Shown one piece after another: positions 49,250-57,566 of a stretch of 64,000 nucleotides of DNA (positions are counted from its first letter, which is position 1; each line of letters opens with the position of its first letter). The DNA lies in the NCBI RefSeq assembly GCF_018691265.1, contig NW_024881282.1:52087122-52151121 (forward strand), written 5' to 3'. The position numbers and the translations under genes were made by a program. Origin of the DNA: Tyto alba. Lineage: Eukaryota > Chordata > Aves > Strigiformes > Tytonidae. The notes below the pieces were generated by a model. It did no database searches and was not told where the DNA came from. It saw only the letters and a list, made by a program, of their open reading frames with translations.

Positions 49250-49293
49250 TGTGGGGTTTTTTGTTTTGTTTTGGTTTGGTTTGGGTTTTTTTC
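49250..49293. repeat. T/G-only low-complexity tract
   Basis: GTGGGGTTTTTTGTTTTG followed by TTTGGTTTGG units and a T run, ending in CCC. It is of the same kind as 39961-40059. Confidence 0.85.
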
Positions 49294-49483
49294 CCTGAAA
49301 AAAAAAAATATTTAATAGCCACAGCATTAGTCTCCTATTAGGACATGGCTGTGTCAGAAATAATTTTAGTGGTAACATTCGATATTTTTTGGTCAAAAGG
49401 TCGCAAGGAATTGGCTGCAATGATAGAAATCCGACCTGTCACAACCGGGTCCTGGACTCTTTATGGTGCAAATTCCGGTTTAT

Positions 49484-49493
49484 TTGATCAAAG
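49484..49493 (-). promoter_or_regulatory. TCF/LEF-type motif upstream of the GRIP1 island
   Basis: TTGATCAAAG contains CTTTGATC on the minus strand, the classic TCF/LEF word. It lies at the left border of the CpG island. Motif match only. Confidence 0.35.
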
Positions 49494-49777
49494 GGGGGGT
49501 GTCAGTGCCGCTCCTCCGGAGCCTGCCTGTGTTTTTTAACTCTTTCTTTCCGCGCTTTCGCACACGTGGGCGCAGGCAGACCCGGGCGCCGCGGCGGGAA
49601 GAGGACGAGCCCGTTTTAACGCCGCATCCCTGAGGCCGGAGGCACCGGCAGAGGCGGGACGGTCGCCCGCGGCACCAAACGCCGCTCCCCGCGTCCCGGA
49701 GGGGCCAAACCCCACATCCTGCCGCAAGTGAGGGAGACGGCGACCCCGCGGCCGTTAACACGCGTGTCACAGCCGCA

Positions 49778-49794
49778 CCCCCCCCCCCCCCCCC
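49778..49794. repeat. Run of 17 C
   Basis: Uninterrupted C run inside the GRIP1 CpG island. It can form i-motif or G-quadruplex structures and is prone to assembly errors. Confidence 0.95.
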
Positions 49795-50043
49795 ACCCCT
49801 CGCGGCGTGGGGCACGGCGGAGCGGGGGCTCCGAGCCCCGGCCCCGCACCTGGCGGCCGCCCCCGCCCCGCCCCGCCCCGCCGTGCCCGGGCCCTCCATT
49901 GCGGGGCCGCTCGGAGGGCCGGGAGCCCCTCCGCGCCTCCCCCCCGTCACTCCTGTCCCCGGCTGAACCGGGCGAGCCCGCCCCGCGCCCTCCTCCCTGC
50001 CGTCCCCCAAGCTGGCGGAGCTCCACCGCCTCCCCTCCCCCCG

Positions 50044-50105
50044 TCCTCCCTCTCCCTTTCCCTCCTCCTCCTCCTCCTCCTCTTCCTCCTCCTCCCCTCC
50101 CTCCC
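50044..50105 (+). promoter_or_regulatory. GRIP1: 62-nt polypyrimidine tract in the GRIP1 leader or promoter
   Basis: Every base from 50044 to 50105 is C or T, with a core of CTC trinucleotides. It ends 169 bases before the GRIP1 ATG and mirrors the C/T tract on the sense strand of the CAND1 leader. It may be CU-rich mRNA leader or triplex-forming promoter DNA. Confidence 0.8.
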
Positions 50106-50203
50106 ACGGCGCGGCCGCCGCCCCTCCGCCGCTGCCCGCCCGGAGCCGCCGACTTCCCCCACCGAGCGCGGGTGGCCGCCGCCTCGCCTCGCCCTGCCCT
50201 GCC

Positions 50204-50263
50204 ATGAGCCGCCCCCCCCCGCCGCCGCCGCCGCCGCAGCAGCCGCAGCAGCAGCAGCGCTGA
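50204..50263 (+). CDS. Upstream ORF (19 codons, poly-Pro/poly-Gln) before GRIP1
   Basis: ATG at 50204 in a fair context (G at -3) opens a 19-residue frame reading MSR, eight Pro, two Gln, one Pro, four Gln and Arg, and ending TGA at 50261-50263. It finishes 11 bases before the GRIP1 ATG at 50275 and is in a different frame. The DNA is a run of CCG then CAG codons, so its length is likely to vary between individuals. If transcribed in the leader, as its position implies, it could lower or gate GRIP1 translation by reinitiation. It encodes no known peptide. Confidence 0.5.
   Translation: MSRPPPPPPPPQQPQQQQR
50219..50257. repeat. CCG and CAG trinucleotide repeats
   Basis: Six CCG units, two CAG, one CCG and four CAG in a row inside the uORF. 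Trinucleotide tracts of this composition are commonly length-polymorphic. Confidence 0.9.
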
Positions 50264-50274
50264 GCGCGGGAGCC

Positions 50275-50329
50275 ATGCCGGGCTGGAAGAAGAACATCCC
50301 CGTCTGCCTGCAAGCCGAGCCGGAGCGAG
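50275..50329 (+). CDS. GRIP1: GRIP1 first coding exon (glutamate receptor-interacting protein 1, b-type N-terminus)
   Basis: The ATG at 50275 opens MPGWKKNIPVCLQAEPER plus one base of the next codon, followed by donor GTGAGC at 50330. I recognise this as the alternative N-terminus of GRIP1, found in the isoform whose Cys-11 is palmitoylated and targeted to membranes and dendritic spines; here Cys is residue 11. GRIP1 is a scaffold with seven PDZ domains that binds the C-termini of AMPA receptor GluA2/3, ephrin-B ligands, Eph receptors and Fras1/FREM proteins, and links cargo to kinesin. None of the PDZ exons is in the window; they must lie to the right. The exon ends in phase 1. Its position head to head with CAND1 matches the vertebrate gene order. 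The a-type N-terminus of GRIP1 was searched for by eye and not found. Confidence 0.92.
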
Positions 50330-51026
50330 GTGAGCACCGGGGCGGGGGGGGGGGCGGCAGCCACCGTGAGGGAAGGAAGGGTGTGGGGGGGGTAGGGTTG
50401 CGGCGCACCCTTGGGTGCCCCCTCCGCCCTCCATCCCCGGGACGCGGCAGCCGCCCGGCGGCCCCGCGCCTTCCATCTTGCTCCGCCGCGGCGGCAGGAG
50501 CAGGGGGCGTGCGGGCGAGGGGGGGAGGGCGGCGGCGGGAAGCCGGCACCCGGGGGGCCGGGCCGTGGAGGGGGGGGGACACACACGCACACGGGGCTGG
50601 GCACCGCCGACTCCGCGCCGGCAGCAACTAACTTTTTTTTTTTTTTTTCCGCGGTGCCGCCGCCCCGCGCTCCTGAACCCGGGGGAGGTGGTGGGGCACG
50701 GGGGCTTCGAAGTGACTTCGCGAAACTTCCCTGCGTGGGGTTCTGCCCCCGGGGCAGCCACTCGTGGCGGCGGGGGGACGAGGCTGGACCTGTCCCGCCC
50801 CACCCCGGGGGGCGCCGGCACGGCGGAGCCGCGAACGCCCGCTGCGAACCGGCAGCGATCGCGCCTCGCGCCCGCAGGAGCTGCCCCCGGCCCCGCCACC
50901 GGCCTCGGGTCCCCAAACCCGGCGTAAAGCTTCGTGCTGGCGAGGGGCGGGGAGCTTCTGGTCACTTGTCAAACCCAACAGTCTGTTTATTCTGGTAAAA
51001 AGGTAACTTTGCCATTTCCTCAACGA

Positions 51027-51041
51027 GGGGGGGGGGGGGGG
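51027..51041. repeat. Run of 15 G
   Basis: Uninterrupted G run just right of the GRIP1 CpG island. Confidence 0.95.
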
Positions 51042-52578
51042 TGTTTGTCATGTCACTGCTCCAGGCTCTGTGAGTCGAAGGGGGAAAGGCTGGTACAACA
51101 TTTACGCTTGGGAACTTTAAGGTATGCCCGTCGTCTGTTATCTTTGATTCACAAGTCATTAATTCTGTGGTGGCGGATGGTGCCCCGAAGTGGGGTGTTT
51201 GGTTTTGGTCGTGGCTGTGTTGTACAGACAGCTGTACTGTTAGGGACAGAAATTCACCGAGCAGTAAAAAGGAGGAGGTTTTGTTTGCTGTGTGGAAGGA
51301 GTATCGTACCCTTGTCTTGGAGGTGGAGGTCCATTGCAGAACGGCTGCCGTGCTCCTGACTAGTAAATCCTATCCCTGCTGGGAAGTTCATTGCAAACAG
51401 GACATCATAAAAATAGGGGCTGAAATGGGAGCAGGTATTTCAGCTGTGAAAAGCTAGAGTTTTAGTCTTTCCTCTTAGTAAATACCATCATTACTACAAT
51501 CTGTGGTCGTACTTCTTTATGTCAGGAGTCTGTGCAGCTGAGGAATGGCAGAAATAGGATGGACAACAGTTGTCAAAATATATCAGATGCTTTTACAGAT
51601 GAGGAAACTTTAGAAAGGGTCTAATCTGGCTGTGTCAGAAACTGGAAAGATGTTCTCATTTCATTCTGCATAAAGGTTTTGTTGTGAGCTGTAGCATGCA
51701 GGCTTGTCTTGATCCAAAGTAAACAGTGGTACTGGTTTTGCTCTGATGACTTTAATGCCAGTTAGATTTGTTAACAGTTCTTATTTATTTGTATTTTCTA
51801 TTTAATCTCTTTCATTATGAAGCTGGATAGATAGTCCTATCAATGATGCTTTTCTTTATTGTATTTCCACTGTGCAAATAAAAAAGCTCTTCTGTGCCTA
51901 AAGTAAATGATTACCTTCTAAAGTATGTTGCATTGCATATTGCTCAAGTTCAGCTAGTAATTTAGCAGCATTCCAGTTACTGGAACTTTTCTACTTTAGG
52001 CTTGGAAAAATATTAAATGGTCAAAATAGTTAATCAGTGTTTAATTTAAGTCCTTGAGTATGAAGAATAGATGAAATAAAGCTTTCAAACTAGCCAGAAA
52101 AATGGCCAGTGCAGTAATGAAATGAAGGTGCATCTTTAGCTTATGTAGGAGTTTAGTATGGCATTGAGTTAAAAGGCAATTACAGTTATAGTTAAATTCT
52201 GGTTCAAAGCCAATTGTGCTAACATCCCCCTCTGCTGTTTCTAGAAAATATTTCAATTCAGTTACTCTCAAACACTCTATGTACATTGTGCTATCAGAAG
52301 ACTTTGCTGTTATTTTAAACATTGTAGCCGGTAATTTTCTATGATTTAGGTATGGAGCAATACTGGATGTGAAACATTTAGTAACACAAATTGTGTTTAT
52401 CATGTATACAAGCACACTCATATATAGGATATAAGATTTCCATTTATACATCCATCCAAAATGCATATGTGTATTGGCTGATGGTACTTACATAGAATAA
52501 GAAACATTTAATGCGTGTGTATTTTCTTTGATTTTATGTACCTGTAATCTGATTGCTTAAACTGGTGTTTTCTTCTAG

Positions 52579-52804
52579 TGAGAGGAGCTAGTCTTTATTC
52601 AACCCCATCAACACCAGCAGGACTAACTAGTAGTGATTTTGCTGTTTAACAACATAAAACTGTTCATTTAGCTTGGTACTGAAGTTTCTTGGTGGTGGAT
52701 ATTCCCAAAACAGACTATAAAAATTAAAAAACCCCCACAAAACAACACCCAAAAAACCCCAGAAGAAAACCCATCCACAAACCAAGCAAAACCTCAGAAA
52801 ACAG
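52579..52804 (+). other. Possible alternative GRIP1 exon
   Basis: A good acceptor (GTTTTCTTCTAG, AG at 52577-52578) is followed by sequence that, joined in phase 1 to the GRIP1 first exon, reads VRGASLYSTPSTPAGL then TSSDFAV and a stop at 52647-52649. A consensus donor ACAG-GTGAGT lies at 52805. Splicing to it would give a 41-residue truncated protein, or a poison exon. There is no transcript evidence here, and the right half is an A/C-rich simple tract, which argues against a conserved exon. Confidence 0.2.
52722..52800. repeat. A/C-rich low-complexity tract
   Basis: AAAAAACCCCCAC, AAAACAACACCC, AAAAAACCCC and similar units. It is of the same kind as the T/G tracts seen from the other strand. 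Confidence 0.85.
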
Positions 52805-53460
52805 GTGAGTAGCGAAATAATTGCGGCTCGTCCATGTGCCTCCTGCTGCCTTTCCTCTTCAATCTCAGCTTTATTGTATCCACAGTTCATACCCACCTTA
52901 TTTGTCATAATAAACAGCAATGTGCAGCTTTAATTTCAAGTGTAGTTGTAGCAGCAGGTTTGAGCTGGAAATGAAGTTGTTCCTGGAGGTGCTGGGAAAA
53001 CAGGGAAGGCAAAGATTTTCCTATGGTGAGCCACAAGTACTTTGTACAGAGCATCTTTCCCAGGCTTTTTCCCCTCAAACCTCACAGGCTTCCTTTTAGA
53101 CGTTCCTCTGGAGCTCTGCGTCCTACACACGCACCTGTACAGAGCTGATCAGGCCCCGATGTACTCAGCTGTGGAAAGGAGAGAAGTTGTGGGTGCTAAC
53201 ACATGAGCCTTGAGAGGTGGGTGGATTTGTTAGAAGGGATGTGGGGGCTGCATGGAAATCTCACTGCATCCCCGAGGCACGGTGGAGTGGAAGGTTCACT
53301 GGGTACTGATACTCCTGTCTCCTTCCAAACCGACGCAGCATTGCTTCGGGGAGCACTTTAAGGCAGTTGCTTCTCCCCTGATGCTCAGTTCATCTAGCAC
53401 GGCAAGGGCTGGATGGCGGGACTACTGCAGCAGTGTGTTTCTGGTGTGAGGGCTCCATTA

Positions 53461-53568
53461 AAAAAAAACAAAACAAAACAAAAAAAAAACCCAAACAAAA
53501 AAACACCAACCAACCAAACAACCCCCCCCCCCCCCAAAAAAAAAAAAAAACAGAACAAAACCCAACCT
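53461..53568. repeat. A/C-rich low-complexity tract with C14
   Basis: AAAACAAAACAAAAC units, CCAACCAACC, then C14 (53522-53535) and A15. The Lys/Pro-rich and Phe/Gly-rich frames over it are artefacts. Confidence 0.9.
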
Positions 53569-54758
53569 GTCTGTGGAGTGGAGTTTTGGTGTTTTGATGT
53601 GAGGAACTGTTGGGATATTGCAGTCCTGTCCTTGTGCAGACATACTGGGTTTGTTCCAAGCAGGGTTATTTTAGTGTATCAGTATCCTTGTTTGCCCCTT
53701 CCTTGCTTCATAGTCCCCTCCTTTCCATGTTGAATGCCTACTTCAAAAAGTCCTTAGCTCAGCCTGTTTTCTTCGTTGTGCATACAAGTCATGTGCTGAA
53801 ATGGAGGTTAACCAAAAACTCAACAAAACTAGAATTTTGCAAATGGAAGTTGACTGGCCCTACTGAGATTGAAGTAGCAGAGATGTTGTCAATGCTGTTG
53901 GCTCACCTTGGCAATAATTGATACCCTAAGTGAAGGAGAATAACCTGGGTCAAGCACCAGAGCGTGCGTGTGAGCGTAGGGTTTAGTATTTGTGAGAGTG
54001 CTTTGTTGTGGAGAAGATTCTCTTCCACAGGGTGGCAATCAGTGGTATTTCAACAAGTATTTTTAGCTGTCTTCACTGCGGAACTCACGTGGAATACTTA
54101 CAATGACTAAAAAATCATATTGTGTTGGGTTTTTAGAGGCTAAAACTGTATTTAAAACGTGAAGTGGATAGCTGCTTTTTTGTGCATACTGCAGCACAGT
54201 TACTGGGTTTCTACTGCTTGCTCTGTAGCCGAGCCCTGCTCTGCAGTGGCTGTGCCGCTTCTGGCTTCCTCCGCCACAGCTGTCACGAGGAGTCCTCTCC
54301 TTCAGAGGACAGGAATTGTGCTCTGTGTTGAGTAAAAGAACCTTAACATATGCCTGATACAGTAAACCCTGTCATTTCAAAAATGACACGTGAAGACTTA
54401 CCAGTATAAGAGAGTATCGTTAAAATTCAGGTCACATTTCTCCCCTCCCCAATTTTGTGCTTAAGATGCTAAATCAAATCTTGTTATAAACCACCTAAAC
54501 CACTTTTTGAGGTGACATCTGAGCAAATACTTTGAGAAAAATGTTCCTGGAATTAATTTTGTTCAATATCCCTTCCAATCAAGTTAAATGAAGGCATTTT
54601 ATGGAACTCCTGTTTCAACTTTATAGCTGATCAAGTTTGACAGGAGTACAGAAAATAGTATTTGTGTATCTTGTATGTTCACTATGGGACTGCTTGAGAT
54701 CCCTTAATGTACATGGTTGTTAATTTTAAGAATGCATCTAAGTATACTCTGGTCTTGA

Positions 54759-54779
54759 TTTTTTTTTTTTTTTTTTTTT
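54759..54779. repeat. Poly-T run (21)
   Basis: Uninterrupted T21 followed by CCC. Confidence 0.9.
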
Positions 54780-54985
54780 CCCAAAAGGTATTATGCTTTC
54801 CACAGTTGTTTTACCTCTGTACCGTCTTAATATGGTATTCCAGTTATATCAAGGAAGAAGGGAAGACTCTTTTTATTTTCTGCTTTTCTGTCTGTCTTCA
54901 CAGTGCTTGACAGTCAGGGAAATTAGGTGTACTGTAGGAAGCATTTTAAAGGAAACATTAGGAAACGTTTTAAAATCCAGGACTG

Positions 54986-55010
54986 AAAAAAAAAAAAAAA
55001 AAAAAAAAAA
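54986..55010. repeat. Poly-A run (25)
   Basis: Uninterrupted A25, the longest homopolymer in the window, 206 bp after the T21. Confidence 0.92.
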
Positions 55011-57159
55011 GCAAGTTTTTTGTCAATCCTGCCTCAAGTACAAAGCTAGCGTGTTCTCATGGAAGATGTTCTGACAACAAGCATCTATCCCTGAGGTTAC
55101 TGTTGCATGAGCTTGTCTGCTCATCTCAAGCTGAAAGAGAATCAGTTTTTCAGGTAAGGAGGAGATACAGGCCTGTTATTGAACTTCATTGTGTTATTGT
55201 GACTTAGCAATTTACATCTCATCAAACAAGGCCATTTTAACAGAGGATATGCTTCATACTCTTTCCAGGTTCAACTTAAAAGATTAGTTTGTATTTTTGA
55301 CACAAAAGACTGAGGATAACTGTTCACTGTCTTTAAACTCTGGTCTAATAAGGCAAGAGGATCTCTTCCTTGAGCTTAAGTGGGTCCTCGGAAACTGAAG
55401 AAAGAAAGAGCTGGAGACCTAATGCTTGCATTTAGCTGACTGATTTGTAAACTTTGGGATGTCAGAAAAATTTGAGATTGGAAATGTTGTGCAAAGGCTT
55501 TCTTTCTTTGTCTGTTTTCTTACTTGTGTCACATGCCTCTTGAAAAGTGAAAGTATTAACCAGACGGCAGAAAACCTTTGTGAGGAGAGGATGTGCTTAC
55601 AGTGGCAGTGCTAAGGCTCAGGACTGGGTGTTGGGGGCAAACATTTAGAGGGGTACTTGGAAGATCATCTCTACCCCAGTGAAGGCATTGGCCAGACTTA
55701 GTGTGGAGTCCAGATAGATAACTAGTGAGTTAAAATTTGAGACATTTGATCAGTTATGCTGTGCAAAGCAAACTGTAGTGACTTAAGTTTAAGGTGGAGA
55801 AGTCATGAATAACAGTGTTAAGGACAAAACTAGAAGGAAATGTCACTGTGTTTTAGCTACTGACGTAACATAAGAAGCTGGTTTAACTAGCTGCCGTCTG
55901 GTCCTCCAGTAGCATCTGAAACTATAGGTGTCAAATTGGAAAGCACTAATAATAAAAGATACATTAATAATACAAGTGGTACGTATTTTGTCCTTGTCAG
56001 GGTTTCTGCCTCTTTTCACCTCAGTCTGACTGAACTGTGTCTTGGGCAGTTGGTCTTTCTCCATTTGCTAAATAGTGCTGGTGAAGACCATTTGCCAGGT
56101 GGGATAAGATGATGCTCTAGAGCTGGTTTTCATCAGCCTGCAAAGGACACAGGCGCTGTGTCAGTTTTTTCATTATTTCTCTTAAAAGCAGCTGGGACGA
56201 GGAGGGCTTTAACACAGGGATGGAAAGGAGGCAACAGTTGCTCCCTAATGCCCTTTTAGCATGAAAGGAACTGAGAATAATCAAAAAGCATCTATATGTC
56301 TTGCAATCTGCATGGCCACCTTAACAGCATTTTATGACCTGCAGCATTAAAATAATTTGATAAATGCTGCAGAATCTTCGTGAAGATATGGTCATCACCT
56401 ACTGTGTCTGGGTCATAAAAAAACAAGGTTGTGTTTTTTTTTTTTCCATATAGAAAGAAAATGTGAGATACTGGGCACAATAACCAATTTCTATTTTTTG
56501 CTAATTTTCATCAAAAATGGAGTTAGATTTGCCAGCAATGAGTGATAACTTACTGATATGGCAGCAAACATTCTAGCTTTCCTCAAAGAACAGCAACATG
56601 TAGAATTTGGAACACTGACATTATTTGCCGTTGATGGGCACAGTTGCTTTTGTGGCTGTTTGGGAGCCGTAAAGGGGATAAGCTCTAAACACAAGTTCTT
56701 GATCAGAGTTTCCTGAGCACTGAAGCATTAGAGACAGATATAATCTGGAACACAGAAGCTTCAGTGTTAGATCCTTCAGTAATTTAGACATAGACAACTT
56801 TTCTTGAATCCCAACACATACCTATATCCCTACTATGGGCTGTTTTTTCTGTATGGTTCAAAATTACCTGAGCTGCCACAGCTCCAGGTGCTCCACGAAG
56901 AGCTGTCAAGACCGTATTGTGCTCAAGTGGCTGCAGTAGGCAAGGCTTGATAACACACCTTCTCCACATTGCTCGTGCCTGAGCCCAGTTTAATCATGCT
57001 GGTGCTTATGAAATAGGATGCACTGAGTCAACGATTTTATGTAAAGGTCTTATGATTGTGGCTGTGAAATTCTGTGGCGTTTGAATAGTTTTTCCTAAGC
57101 TTTTTGAACTTATGCACGTTGAAATGTCAGAGTACCGACCATAGTGATTTATGCCAAAC

Positions 57160-57245
57160 AGACAGAAGGGACGTGTCCGCATGGATGTGGATGGGGACAG
57201 GGCGATCGCCCGCTGGACGTTCCAGACTGGCAAACTGAGCGCCAC
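57160..57245. other. Small CpG-rich patch in GRIP1 intron 1
   Basis: GGACGTGTCCGCATGG, GGGCGATCGCCCGC and GAGCGCC cluster in AT-rich intron, with GGGCGATCGCCC a 12-bp perfect palindrome. Function unknown. Confidence 0.4.
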
Positions 57246-57448
57246 ACCTTGTAAAATTCAGGGTAAAATGGTATCATTTATATTGGATACAAGTAAACTC
57301 TAATGTCCTACCGTTTCTTTTCTCCTTTCTCTTCCCGCTGGCACAGGCTGTGCGGGGTGGCTGGGCAATGCAAACCCCCCTGGAGTGTCCCGTGGTATGG
57401 GGTGGCCAGGCTTTATGGTTCTGAGTGAGGCTGATGACCTCGGGTTTT

Positions 57449-57566
57449 TTAAATGTTTGGGTGTTTTTTTTGTTTGTGTTGTTTGTTTTTTTTTTTGTTT
57501 TGTTTTGGTTTTTGTTATGTTTTTTGTTTGGTTTTTGTTTGTTTTTTTGTTTGTTTTTTTTTTTTA
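57449..57566. repeat. T/G-only low-complexity tract
   Basis: Long T runs broken by single G or GG over about 118 bp, ending in T13 and AAAAG. Hydrophobic Phe/Leu/Val frames across it are artefacts. Confidence 0.9.

Larger units (their letters stand above)
45231..49340. other. Intergenic region upstream of GRIP1
   Basis: AT-rich DNA without a supportable gene. T-rich tracts occur at 46731-46748 and 49250-49293. A CpG-containing block at 48690-48940, including a CACGTG E-box (48823-48828), lies about 0.6 kb upstream of the GRIP1 island. GC-richer patches at 46200-46360 and 48120-48290 have no recognisable content. Confidence 0.65.
49500..50960. promoter_or_regulatory. GRIP1: CpG island covering the GRIP1 promoter and first exon
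   Basis: About 1.45 kb of very GC- and CpG-rich DNA around GRIP1 exon 1. It has a tandem CCCCG array of Sp1-type GC boxes (49861-49882), a C17 run (49778-49794), a 62-nt polypyrimidine tract (50044-50105) and CCG/CAG repeats (50219-50257). No TATA box was seen. The long Ala/Gly/Pro/Arg-rich open frames on both strands across the island are composition artefacts. The transcription start is not defined; the GC-box array suggests it lies between about 49890 and 50040. Confidence 0.88.

Noticed and set aside
49728..50631. Plus-strand Pro/Ala/Arg-rich frames (159 and 274 codons) in the GRIP1 leader
   Set aside because: The 274-codon frame runs through the GRIP1 ATG and past the exon 1 donor into the intron, and both frames are composition-driven.
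49480..50916. Minus-strand frames of 478 and 449 codons across the GRIP1 CpG island
   Set aside because: Extreme Ala/Gly/Arg/Pro composition with homopolymer stretches, antisense to GRIP1 exon 1, no domain; a product of low stop density in GC-rich DNA.
52041..52466. 141-codon minus-strand frame in GRIP1 intron 1
   Set aside because: No domain or family recognised, intronic, and a length expected by chance in a 64-kb window.
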